From Nocardia wallacei (GTDB lineage Bacteria; Actinomycetota; Actinomycetes; Mycobacteriales; Mycobacteriaceae), in contig NZ_JARWOP010000071.1 of NCBI RefSeq assembly GCF_029868745.1, positions 1-54,416 of the forward strand: a stretch of 54,416 nt of DNA, written 5' to 3'. A program made the position numbers and the translations under genes. Of this stretch, positions 1-7,584 are shown in pieces (the first letter of the stretch is position 1; each line of letters starts with the position of its first letter). The notes beneath the pieces were generated by a model, which saw nothing but the letters and a program-made list of their open reading frames with translations, had not been told where the DNA came from and ran no database searches.

Positions 1-2
1 CG

Positions 3-1079
3 GCCTCCACCTGGTCGAGCTTGGCGGAATCGAACCCGACGCCCCAGCCCAACCCCCAACCCCACAACCCCACACCGGACCCGCGCGCGGCGGCCGCCGC
101 CGTGCCGGTCGGGGTCGAGCCCGTCGCGGCGGCGAACCGGGCCGAGCCCGAACGGACCGTGGACCGGGTCCGGGAGGACCCCGCGCCCGTGATCTTCGAA
201 CCCGAACCGGTGCTCGCCGCCACCGGTGGCCGCCACGCGGTCGCCAACGGTCATGTGGCGCACCGGGTGTCGGCGATCTCGACGCCTCGTGCGACGGCCT
301 CCGTGGGTGGGCGCTCGATCAGCGGGCGCGTCCGCCGCGAGGACGGCCGGGCGGTGTCCGGTGCGGCGCTGACCCTGATCGACCAACGCGGACATCAGGT
401 TTCGCGCGCCACCGGCGACGGCGGCGGCACCTACACCATCGAGCCGCCCACACCCGGCGGCTACGTGCTGATCGTGTCGGCGAGCGGGCATCAGCCCACG
501 GCCGTCAACGTCACCGTCGACGGCAGCCCGCAGCACCTGGATCTGACGCTGCAGGGTTCCGGCGAGCTGACCGGCACGGTGCGCACCGCCGGCCGCCGCG
601 AGCCGGTCGGCGGCGCCACGGTGACGGTGACCGACCTGCGCGGCGATGTGGTCGGCGCGGCCGTCACCGCCGCCGACGGCGGATACGTCTGCCACGGCGT
701 GGTGTCCGGGACCTACACCCTCGTCGCGGTCGCCCCGCACATGCGGCCCACGGCGACCACGCTGACCATCCCCGACAGCGGCCAGTTGCGCTTCGACGTC
801 GAGCTGGCGTCGATGGCGCGGCTGTCCGGCGCGGTCCGGGCCGCGGGACGGCCGGTGCAGGACGCGCAGGTCACCGTGCTCGACGCGAGCGGAACCGCGG
901 TCGGCTCCGCCCGCACCGACGCCGAGGGCCGCTACTGCGTGACCGACCTGCCCGAGGGCGACTACACGGTCGTGGCCCGCGGCTACCCGCCGGTGACCGG
1001 CCGGGTGCACGTCAGCGGCGGCGACGTCGACCACGACGTGCGCCTCGGCTACGACGACCAGCATGTGGAGCTGTCATGA
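3..1079 (+). CDS. C-terminal part of a protein with three carboxypeptidase regulatory-like repeats (5' end outside the window)
   Basis: The reading frame is open back to the window edge. The first possible start (TTG at 21) is unconvincing, so the gene probably begins upstream. After a Pro/Ala-rich linker of about 95 residues come three repeats of roughly 80 residues. Each ends in a G-x-Y turn and a beta-strand pattern typical of the carboxypeptidase regulatory-like/Ig-like fold. The repeat block is closely similar to residues about 550-802 of the MFS transporter at 28356-30764, so this may be the tail of a second such transporter; that is inference. The stop overlaps the start of the YceI gene by 4 bp (ATGA), which implies translational coupling. 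Confidence 0.75.
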   Translation, partial: ASTWSSLAESNPTPQPNPQPHNPTPDPRAAAAAVPVGVEPVAAANRAEPERTVDRVREDPAPVIFEPEPVLAATGGRHAVANGHVAHRVSAISTPRATASVGGRSISGRVRREDGRAVSGAALTLIDQRGHQVSRATGDGGGTYTIEPPTPGGYVLIVSASGHQPTAVNVTVDGSPQHLDLTLQGSGELTGTVRTAGRREPVGGATVTVTDLRGDVVGAAVTAADGGYVCHGVVSGTYTLVAVAPHMRPTATTLTIPDSGQLRFDVELASMARLSGAVRAAGRPVQDAQVTVLDASGTAVGSARTDAEGRYCVTDLPEGDYTVVARGYPPVTGRVHVSGGDVDHDVRLGYDDQHVELS

Positions 1080-1897
1080 GTGGATTGACCGCACAGATTC
1101 GAAACGCCGACGGATGGCCCGTGGCCGGGGCGGTACTGACCGTCACCGGCCTCGACGGCCGGCAGCTGGCTCGGGCGGTGGCCGACGAGACGGGGGCGGC
1201 CACCACCGAGGCACTGCCCGCCGGCATGCACACCGCCGTGGTCACCGCGCCCGGCCACAAGCCGATCGCGCAGATCGCCCGCGTGTCGGAGGCGGGTGCC
1301 GGGACACTCGGGGATATCCGGCTCGAGCCGGAGGCGGGCTCGGTCGAGCTGCCGCCCGCCGGGCCCTGGACCATCGACCCGGTGCATTCGACGGTCGTCG
1401 CCACCGCGCGCCACCTCGGCATCGCGAGCATCAAGGCCCGCTTCGCCGATGTCGGCGGGCGGCTGGACGTCGCCGAGAACTTCGAGCACACAACGGGATA
1501 CGCCGAGATCAAGGCGGCCAGCATCGACACCGGCGTCGGCATGCGCGACGACCACCTGCGCACGGCCGACTTTCTCGACGTGGAGCGGTATCCGGTCATC
1601 GGATTCACCGGTAACGGCCTGCGCCGCACCGGCGCCGACAGCTGGATCATGGCGGGCGAGCTGGAACTGCACGGCGAGCGCCGCCCGATCGATCTCACCC
1701 TCACCTACGGCGGCTACGGCCCCGATCCGTGGGGTGGCGTGCGCGCCGCCTTCCACGCCGAAACCCTGTTGCGCCGTGACGATTTCGCCATCGACTACAA
1801 CGCGGTCGTGCGGGCGGGCGTGGCCGCGGTCGGCACCACCGTGAAGATCGACCTCGACATGGAATTGGTGCAGGGCGACCGGCTGCCGGAGATGTAG
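1076..1897 (+). CDS. YceI family protein with an N-terminal carboxypeptidase regulatory-like domain
   Basis: The 273-residue product has two parts. Residues about 1-85 form one beta-sandwich repeat of the type found in the preceding gene. Residues about 95-268 are a YceI domain, recognisable by WTIDPVHSTV, the D-x-R...DFLDVERYPVIGF segment and a closing V-x-I-D-L-D-M-E-L strand. YceI proteins are lipocalin-like barrels that bind isoprenoid or other apolar ligands; typical bacterial ones are exported, but no signal peptide is visible here. The ATG overlaps the upstream stop by 4 bp, so the two products are probably made together. Confidence 0.9.
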   Translation: MSGLTAQIRNADGWPVAGAVLTVTGLDGRQLARAVADETGAATTEALPAGMHTAVVTAPGHKPIAQIARVSEAGAGTLGDIRLEPEAGSVELPPAGPWTIDPVHSTVVATARHLGIASIKARFADVGGRLDVAENFEHTTGYAEIKAASIDTGVGMRDDHLRTADFLDVERYPVIGFTGNGLRRTGADSWIMAGELELHGERRPIDLTLTYGGYGPDPWGGVRAAFHAETLLRRDDFAIDYNAVVRAGVAAVGTTVKIDLDMELVQGDRLPEM

Positions 1898-1903
1898 CCG
1901 CCC

Positions 1904-2032
1904 TCAGCCGCTCACCGAATTCAGCAGCATCGGCAGGGCATTGCGCATCTGGGCCGTCCAGGCGTCCCAGTTGTGGCCCTGGCCCGGCTTGTCGGGTTCG
2001 CCGTGCGCGAGCGGTTTGTGCTGGGCCACAAA
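1904..2032 (-). pseudogene. C-terminal remnant of an alpha/beta-hydrolase (esterase/mycolyltransferase-like) gene
   Basis: About 42 residues read as the end of an esterase-like alpha/beta hydrolase. They include GQGHNWDAW, where the His would be the catalytic-triad histidine, followed by an amphipathic helix and a stop at 1904-1906. No start or upstream catalytic-Ser region precedes it. The sequence changes character near 2035, about 30 bp before the stop of the neighbouring reductase gene. I read it as a decayed or deletion-truncated gene. Family assignment is by motif appearance only. Confidence 0.4.
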
Positions 2033-2063
2033 TATTGTTGCGACACAGTGGATTTCGCGGGGG

Positions 2064-2591
2064 TCAGTCCCGCACGACCGCGTAACGGGCACAGGCGAAT
2101 TCGCCGTTTGTCGCCAACTCGGTGAGCTTCAGCTCGATGTGGCGGGGGAGCAGGGGCGCGCCCGCGCCGAGGGTGACGGGTGCGATGGAGACGCACACCT
2201 CGTCCAGGAGTCCGTGGTCGGCGAACTGACCGGCGAGGTCGCCGCCGCCGACCACCCACAGGTTCTTCGCGCCGGCCGCCTCCGCCATCTCCTTGTACAC
2301 GGCGGGCACCGGGTCCTGCGTGAAGCGCACATCGGCGTCGGTGCGGGGCGGGAACGTGCGGTGGGTGAAGACCCATGCGGGCATGTCGTAGACCCAGGGT
2401 TCGCCGCTGTCGAGAACCCATTGATAGGTGCTGGCGCCCATACAGATCGCGCCGATGTCCTTGATGAATTCGTCGTAGCCCATCGGTCCGTCGCCCTCCA
2501 CGGTGCGTGACAGCAACCAGTCCAACGAATGGTCGGGTGTCGCGATGAAACCGTCGAGGGTGGTCGCTGTGTAGTAGGTGGTGTAGGGCAT
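2064..2591 (-). CDS. Dihydrofolate reductase family protein (RibD C-terminal domain)
   Basis: This 175-residue protein has the DHFR/RibD_C fold pattern. It starts with an N-terminal T-T-L-D-G-F-I-A strand/loop, has M-G-A-S-T-Y in the middle and VVGGGDLAGQF as the NADPH-binding glycine motif, and ends with L-x-L-x-x-L-A-T-N-G. Members are NAD(P)H-dependent reductases whose substrates are usually unknown. The ATG at 2591 lies 2 bp after the stop of the AraC-type gene, so the two are translationally coupled and the regulator probably acts on this locus. Confidence 0.9.
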   Translation of the reverse strand: MPYTTYYTATTLDGFIATPDHSLDWLLSRTVEGDGPMGYDEFIKDIGAICMGASTYQWVLDSGEPWVYDMPAWVFTHRTFPPRTDADVRFTQDPVPAVYKEMAEAAGAKNLWVVGGGDLAGQFADHGLLDEVCVSIAPVTLGAGAPLLPRHIELKLTELATNGEFACARYAVVRD

Positions 2592-2593
2592 GG

Positions 2594-3511
2594 TCAGCCT
2601 CGCTCTCGTAGCCACATGATGGGGTCGCCGCTGTCTATTTCTGTTGTGCTGCCGGATAATTCGCCGCGCAGCCAATGCCGGACCAGCTGCCTGCGGTGCG
2701 CGGAGAAGGTGAGTACGTGTGCGACGACGCTTCCCAGCACGAAGCTCTCGGGCGGCTCGCACAGCGCGTCGATGAGGGTGTCGCCCCAGCCGCCGCGGCG
2801 GTCGATGCCGCGGATCGTCTCGAGCCAGCGCGGACCCACCTCGTCGAGCCGGCGTATCAGGGTCGGCAGGTCGTCGGGCTGTCGGCGCGGGGTGTCGTCG
2901 CCGTCGATGGAGGCCAGCCAGACCTCCTTCGTCCAGATCAGGTGGTCCAGGGCGGTGGCGATCGAATCGTCCGGGCCGTCCCAGTCGAGCACGGCGTGCG
3001 TGCCCCGGTCGCGCCGGTACTGCTCCTCGTCGAGGCCGCCGGCCAGCCGCAACAGTGTCCGGGTGTCGTCGAGATCGTGGTGGACGAGCAGCGAGGTCGG
3101 GTCCATGTCGTGCCTGCCTTTCGGTTCCCGCTCCACCCACAGCGACATCGGCGGATGGAAGTGAATGCCGTTCGCCGCGGCCAGCCAGTGCCGCCGCGCG
3201 GTGGCGGAGGTGGCGCTGGGCGGATGCCCGTACGCGCGGCTGAAGGCCCGGCTGAAACCCTCCACCGAGTCGTAGCCGGCCGCGAACGCCACGTCGGTCA
3301 CGGAGGAGCCGGTACTCAGCTGCCACGCCGCCCGCTCCAGCAACACCCGGCGCCGCAATGCGACCGGCGATTCCCCGGTCCCGCGGGAGAACTGGCGGGC
3401 GAAGTGGTAGGGCGAGGCGAAAGCGTGCTGGGCCATAGCGCTCAGCGTGGCGTTGTCCTCGTCCAGTACGGCGTCGAGGAGTTCGCGCAGCCGGTCACGT
3501 CCGTTGGTCAC
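2594..3511 (-). CDS. AraC-type HTH regulator fused to a DinB-like domain
   Basis: Residues about 1-95 form an AraC/XylS DNA-binding domain with two helix-turn-helices; the second carries the signature S-V-T-D-V-A-F-A-A-G-Y-D-S-V-E-G-F-S-R-A-F. Residues about 135-305 form a DinB-like four-helix bundle (H...ALDHLIWTKEVWLASI, then H-x-L-x-F-S-A-H-R-R), a fold used by metal- and thiol-dependent transferases. An N-terminal AraC head with a DinB-like C-terminal domain is a known but uncommon arrangement. Downstream lies the coupled DHFR-like gene. Confidence 0.88.
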   Translation of the reverse strand: MTNGRDRLRELLDAVLDEDNATLSAMAQHAFASPYHFARQFSRGTGESPVALRRRVLLERAAWQLSTGSSVTDVAFAAGYDSVEGFSRAFSRAYGHPPSATSATARRHWLAAANGIHFHPPMSLWVEREPKGRHDMDPTSLLVHHDLDDTRTLLRLAGGLDEEQYRRDRGTHAVLDWDGPDDSIATALDHLIWTKEVWLASIDGDDTPRRQPDDLPTLIRRLDEVGPRWLETIRGIDRRGGWGDTLIDALCEPPESFVLGSVVAHVLTFSAHRRQLVRHWLRGELSGSTTEIDSGDPIMWLRERG

Positions 3512-3638
3512 GGTTGACAGTCTGGTACGTGCAGCTGAGCCCGCGCATGACCGATCTTGCGCAGGTCGTCCGAGCTTGGGGCGACGGTAGGCCCTAGGCG
3601 CGATCAGCCTGGAGCTGCTACGCCGCTACCTGGTCAAC

Positions 3639-4136
3639 GTGCACGCGGAGTTCGGCGGCGGCGTGGTCGAGCCACACTGGGCGCCGTACTTCGACCTCGC
3701 TCGGCAGTGCGAGATCTCGGCCGCTCGGCTCGCGATGGTGGGGTACAACGCGCATCTCACCGTCGATCTGGCGTATTCCGTTGCGGCAGTGCGTACCCGG
3801 CCCGACAACGCGGGCGACTTCTTCAAGATCGTGGACGGTATCGCCTCGGCCGGTTTCGTAATCGTCGACCTGACGAAGGCCGTGTACGGCGGCGATCTCG
3901 GACCGCTGTGGCGGCTCTACTTCGTCGGGGAAGGGCTGGATCTGCTGGCGGGTCAAGGGGTCGCGACCAGGCCGCTGCTGCGGATTGTCGACCTGGGATA
4001 CAACGTCGTCGTCTTCGGGAACGGGCTGGCGCTACAGGATCCGAACACCCGCGAGGCCGCGGCGGTGGAGATTCGGGCGCTGTACGACACCGCGAACGTC
4101 GCCTTCGAGGTGTTGGCGGCGCTGCGCGGGTTGTGA
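3639..4136 (+). CDS. DUF5995-like protein, apparently missing its N-terminus
   Basis: The frame encodes WAPYFDLA, then an A-R-L-A-M-V-G-Y-N-A-H-L-T-V-D-L-A segment that resembles the conserved core of DUF5995 helical proteins. Homologous-looking sequence continues upstream of the GTG at 3639 (ISLELLRRYLVNV) to an in-frame TAG at 3588-3590 with no usable ATG. A short separate frame begins at the ATG at 3547 and stops at the TAG at 3594-3596. The gene may therefore be 5'-decayed or frameshifted, with 3639 only a formal start. Function unknown. Confidence 0.5.
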   Translation: MHAEFGGGVVEPHWAPYFDLARQCEISAARLAMVGYNAHLTVDLAYSVAAVRTRPDNAGDFFKIVDGIASAGFVIVDLTKAVYGGDLGPLWRLYFVGEGLDLLAGQGVATRPLLRIVDLGYNVVVFGNGLALQDPNTREAAAVEIRALYDTANVAFEVLAALRGL

Positions 4137-4152
4137 GTCGTCGTGGGCTGGT

Positions 4153-4533
4153 TCAGCCGCCGTGGGGCCGTTGTAGTTGATGCCACGGGCAGTAGGTGTC
4201 GATGGTGGCCGCCAGGAAGGTATACGGATACTCCACCGAGTCCCGGAGGTTCTCCGCCAGCCGAACCTGATTGGCGGCCGAATTGCCGTTGGCGTCCAGC
4301 CACCCGCACTCCGCGTGCGCCAACTGGATGGCGGCATCCTGCCGCACATGGTCGGCGTCCTTCAGATGGCTCTTGTCCAGGAATTGGCTGTCGACCGGAC
4401 TGCGATCCGGGCGGACTCCCCGACTGGCCGAGGTGGGATCGCCCGGGTCCGCATGGGCCGATGCGATACCGAGGGACATGAGCGCACTCGTGACAGCAGC
4501 TACCGCAACGGCGCGAAAAATCCTGTTGTGCAT
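4153..4533 (-). CDS. Exported DUF732 domain protein
   Basis: This 126-residue protein starts with a Sec signal peptide (about 1-28, cleavage after A-H-A). The mature part has two Cys (in AECGW and TYCPW) and the F-L-D-x-S-H-L...Q-L-A-H-A-E-C-G-W layout of DUF732, a small secreted family abundant in Mycobacterium and Nocardia. Function unknown; the two Cys probably form a disulphide. It ends 16 bp from the convergent DUF5995-like gene. Confidence 0.85.
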   Translation of the reverse strand: MHNRIFRAVAVAAVTSALMSLGIASAHADPGDPTSASRGVRPDRSPVDSQFLDKSHLKDADHVRQDAAIQLAHAECGWLDANGNSAANQVRLAENLRDSVEYPYTFLAATIDTYCPWHQLQRPHGG

Positions 4534-4860
4534 GGTATTTCCGGTGTCTTCGTCTACTAGGCCGAGTCGGCGACCGAGCGGTGCCGAGCATCCGGTATCG
4601 GCTTAGCCACCACCGGCCCCCGTTCATGGTCCGATCTCATCATCGAGTTGTTGACAGCAGCAATGTATTCCGTCACTCCGCAACACCCCACAGATCTGTC
4701 ATTCTTCACCGTTCGGTAGCCGGGCGGATGCGGGATCGGAGAGAAGGTGACCTTGGGCAGCGGGGTTGACGACCAGTCGCAGGCAACTGGGGGCTTTGGA
4801 CTCTATCCCACCCAGCCCACACCCAGCACCTTCCCAGCCCTGGGTACCGCTAAGCCCCCG
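4534..4860. other. Intergenic region (about 330 bp) without a supported gene
   Basis: No codon-biased frame is visible on either strand. Features seen are an 11-bp palindrome GCCGAGTCGGC at 4561-4571 upstream of the DUF732 gene, and an 8-bp inverted repeat (4789-4796 with 4852-4859) just after the stop of the DUF4352 gene. The arms are 55 bp apart, so that repeat is at best a weak terminator. Confidence 0.4.
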
Positions 4861-5466
4861 CTACCCCACCGACACTCGCGTCCCACCGGACCACGCGGAA
4901 TCGTGGAACTCGACGGCGGCAGGCACCGTTCCCGCGGGAACATCGAACACCAGCACCACGGAGACCCTGTTGCCCGGGTTTATCTCGGTCACGATGTTCT
5001 TGTTCACGTTCAATTCGGCGACCGTGTCGTTCGAGTACAGGTTCCCGTGATCGTCGACCAATTTCTGGTTCTCCCCGAAGTATGTCTGCGGTTGGTCTCC
5101 GGTGTTCGCGACGTCGACATGCACCAGGACATACTCGCCCTGGGCATTCTTCCGCAAGTACTCATTGTCTCCGACCGTGGCGACAGCCGGGTCGACACCG
5201 GTCACCACGAACCCGAACTTCCCATCCCTGACCTCCGACCCGACCGGCTGCGCACTCGTCCGCGCGGCCCCTTGCTCGGCGACCTCGCGAGTAGCGCTGG
5301 TGAACAACACCGCGCACCCCCCGAACAGCAGCACGACAAGCACGACGAACCCACCCAGAACCCACGGCCACACCCGCCGCTTCTTGGGCGGCGGAGCCTG
5401 ATACGGGCCATACGGCGGCGTTCCATATTGTGCGGGCGGAACATTCCGAGGCGGCATATTCGACAT
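4861..5466 (-). CDS. Membrane-anchored DUF4352 (telokin-like) protein
   Basis: The 201-residue protein has a Pro/Tyr-rich cytoplasmic head, one transmembrane helix at about residues 32-53 (W-P-W-V-L-G-G-F-V-V-L-V-V-L-L-F) and an extracytoplasmic DUF4352 domain. Typical elements of that domain are G-K-F-G-F-V-V-T-G-V, L-V-H-V-D-V-A-N-T-G-D and F-D-V-P-A-G-T. The start at 5466 is chosen because a strong GAAGGAGG ribosome site lies about 10 bp upstream. The family is exported Ig-like and functionally undefined. Confidence 0.88.
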   Translation of the reverse strand: MSNMPPRNVPPAQYGTPPYGPYQAPPPKKRRVWPWVLGGFVVLVVLLFGGCAVLFTSATREVAEQGAARTSAQPVGSEVRDGKFGFVVTGVDPAVATVGDNEYLRKNAQGEYVLVHVDVANTGDQPQTYFGENQKLVDDHGNLYSNDTVAELNVNKNIVTEINPGNRVSVVLVFDVPAGTVPAAVEFHDSAWSGGTRVSVG

Positions 5467-5740
5467 CGAACCCACCCCTCCTTCATATCGATCCGTTGAA
5501 TGGTGCTGCCCGCACTGCCACTCCCCGAACAAGCAATGCGAACAACCAGCAGATCGCCAGTCTGATGCCGCGAGTTACCGAAAAATTGCCAATTGCCCGC
5601 ACTGATGACCTTCAGCCCGGGCATCGCCACCAACAGCCCCACCTCGTGTGACGTAATGCCCTATTTGTCGAGCCGTCGGCAGTGATGGCTGAATATTGGC
5701 CGGTGACGAATATTTCCTAGCTTCTCGCTACCGGTGGAAC

Positions 5741-6940
5741 TCACCTTCGCCCGAAATGCTCGATCGTGCGCCTGCCGATCGCCGCACTGAGCGCATCGAG
5801 TTCCGCCAGGACATCGACGGCGGCCCAGATGCGGTTGCGCTTGTTCGCGGACAGGACCTCGAGGACGCCGGCCTCGGTCAATCTGCCGAGAGCGCGGTAG
5901 GTGCTGCTTTCATTGGTACCCGAAATGCGTTGTGCTGTATCGGCGTTGAGGATGGGGGCGTCGAGTAGCGCCGCGAGCAGTGTCTCGTCCGCGGACTTCG
6001 CGCGAGGGCGAACGATGGAGCGCCAGCGATCGGGCAGTTCGGATAGCGACCGCGCGGAATCCTGGGCAGCCTCGCTGGCATGAATGGTCGCGTGGGCGAC
6101 ATACTCGACAAAACCGTCGGCGTTTCCGGCTCGGTAGCTGTCGAGCTGAGAAAAATACCGTCTCGTGTCGGCAAGCATGGCCGAGGCCAGTGGCACCGTG
6201 ACGCGGCGGGTGAGGCCTCGGCGGCGCAGCACAGCGCTGATCAGCGCGCGCCCGATGCGCCCGTTGCCATCGGTGAAGGGGTGCACCGACTCGAACTGTG
6301 CGTGTGCGATCGCTGCTTGCGCCAGGATCGGTAGATCTGTGCGGTTTGCGAAGACCACCAGATCGTCCATCAGTCCGGGGACGAGGTCGGGGGGTGGCGG
6401 AACGAACATCGCGTTGATCGGTGTGTAGTCGCTGCCGCCGATCCAGTTCTGGACGTCGCGAAAGCGGCCGGAATCCTGGGCGGAATAGTAGTCGGGGGCC
6501 ATCAGAAGTTTGTGTGCGTCGAGCAGCGCTCGGATGCTGATGGGGCCGGAACTGGCTGTATCGACCATGGCGATCAGGGCCTTGACCGCAGCGTGCTGAG
6601 ACTTGGCCTCGGCGCTCGCGTTACCTCCGGCTACGGCTTTGCCGAATGCGCGCCATCCCGCGTCGATGTGTTCGATCTTGGACGAGGCGACGGACTCGCT
6701 GCGGATCAGGAAGTCGGCGAGTGGGGCCAGATGGTCGCCGAAGCCGGCCTCGAGCCGGGCAACGGCGATCACAGCCGCCTCATGGGCCCGCGCCACCGGT
6801 CCGACGGGGTCGTACCGAAGGTCGGCGATGGCTGGTGGAATCGACACCGAGAAGCGTTCCAGAGTGCGATCTTCCCGCGAGCCCTGCCGACGGCCTGGGC
6901 TCCAAGGCCGTTCTTCGGTGCGGTGTGGTGGCCAGTCCAC
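5741..6940 (-). CDS. Fic family protein with N-terminal inhibitory helix and C-terminal winged helix
   Basis: The 399-residue protein has a Fic_N region carrying the intramolecular antitoxin motif (S-S-K-I-E at about 86-90). It also has the Fic core HPFTDGNGRIGR at about 220-231, which holds the catalytic His and the phosphate-binding GNGR. A C-terminal winged-helix domain follows (about 325-390; A-D-T-A-Q-R-I-S-G-T-N-E-S-S-T-Y-R-A). Fic proteins usually transfer AMP to Ser/Thr/Tyr hydroxyls. I chose GTG at 6940 because M-D-W-P-P-H is the usual N-terminus of this subgroup and GAGAGG lies just upstream. The longer open frame upstream is Pro-rich shadow sequence. Confidence 0.9.
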   Translation of the reverse strand: MDWPPHRTEERPWSPGRRQGSREDRTLERFSVSIPPAIADLRYDPVGPVARAHEAAVIAVARLEAGFGDHLAPLADFLIRSESVASSKIEHIDAGWRAFGKAVAGGNASAEAKSQHAAVKALIAMVDTASSGPISIRALLDAHKLLMAPDYYSAQDSGRFRDVQNWIGGSDYTPINAMFVPPPPDLVPGLMDDLVVFANRTDLPILAQAAIAHAQFESVHPFTDGNGRIGRALISAVLRRRGLTRRVTVPLASAMLADTRRYFSQLDSYRAGNADGFVEYVAHATIHASEAAQDSARSLSELPDRWRSIVRPRAKSADETLLAALLDAPILNADTAQRISGTNESSTYRALGRLTEAGVLEVLSANKRNRIWAAVDVLAELDALSAAIGRRTIEHFGRR

Positions 6941-6976
6941 GGTGACCTCTCGGAGTAAGTGCAAGCTGGACGAGTC

Positions 6977-7009
6977 ATACTGTACTTTAGTAATACTGAA
7001 GTACAGTAT
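6977..7009. promoter_or_regulatory. 33-bp near-perfect AT-rich palindrome upstream of the Fic gene
   Basis: Arms ATACTGTACTT (6977-6987) and AAGTACAGTAT (6999-7009) are perfect inverted repeats. The 11-bp centre is itself palindromic except for one pair (6988/6998), giving 15 of 16 complementary pairs. A third half-site, CTGTACTTTA, occurs at 7020-7029. The element lies 37 bp before the Fic start and 40 bp after the stop of the lipoprotein gene. It is probably an operator, perhaps for the Fic protein's own winged helix. Because it lacks a GC stem and U-run, a terminator role is less likely. Confidence 0.6.
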
Positions 7010-7049
7010 GGGGTCGTTGCTGTACTTTAATGGAGCATTCGATTTGGCT

Positions 7050-7472
7050 TCACTTCTCGCAAGCGATGCCGTTGTTGTCACCGTCGAGGCCTGGGCGGTA
7101 GCCAGGGTCACCCTTGTGTAGTGGGGTTGCGCCTGCGGCTTTGGCTTCCTTGCAGGATTTGTAATAGGGCTTCGGGGTGGACGTCGGGGCGGGCGGTTTG
7201 GTGGTTTTGGGGGTGGGAGGTGGTGGGGTGGTGGTTGGTGCGGGTTCGGGTGGGGCGGCGGATTGTGGGGGTGGTTCGGCTGCGGGGGCGTTGGTGTCGA
7301 GGGGGCCGTCGGCGGGGGCGAGTGTGGTGGGTTCCGGGGCCGAGGGGATTGCGGAGGTGCTGGAGGTTGCGGATTCCGCGGGTAGTGCGTTGGGAGTGAC
7401 GGTGTTGCTGCATGCGGTGAGGAGGCCGAGCCCGACAGCGGCGATGGCGAGGGCGGTGCGCGATAGGGACAA
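7050..7472 (-). CDS. Lipoprotein with a C-terminal Excalibur calcium-binding domain
   Basis: The 140-residue product has a signal peptide ending in the lipobox L-L-T-A-C (lipidated Cys about residue 21). A long Ser/Ala then Pro/Thr-rich stalk follows (about 22-100) that should span the cell envelope. It ends in an Excalibur domain: Y-K-S-C-K-E-A, then G-L-D-G-D-N-N-G-I-A-C-E, with a D-x-D-x-N-G calcium loop and two Cys. Excalibur domains are extracellular. The function of this stalked form is unknown. Confidence 0.9.
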   Translation of the reverse strand: MSLSRTALAIAAVGLGLLTACSNTVTPNALPAESATSSTSAIPSAPEPTTLAPADGPLDTNAPAAEPPPQSAAPPEPAPTTTPPPPTPKTTKPPAPTSTPKPYYKSCKEAKAAGATPLHKGDPGYRPGLDGDNNGIACEK

Positions 7473-7584
7473 CGAAATTTCCTGTCGAAGCGACGTTTTG
7501 GGGCTTGTGTGGCGCCGCTGTTGTTACAGTGCGACAGCGAGTTACGCAACAGCAAGCCGACTGGCGGCGCGTCTACCAGGCCCG

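Noticed and set aside
4789..4859. 8-bp inverted repeat after the DUF4352 gene as a terminator
   Set aside because: Arms are 55 bp apart and no U-run follows; pairing could be chance in GC-rich DNA.
6941..7555. N-terminal extension of the Fic frame rich in Pro
   Set aside because: It runs through the palindrome and the antisense of the Excalibur lipoprotein gene; Fic homology begins at M-D-W-P-P-H (GTG 6940).
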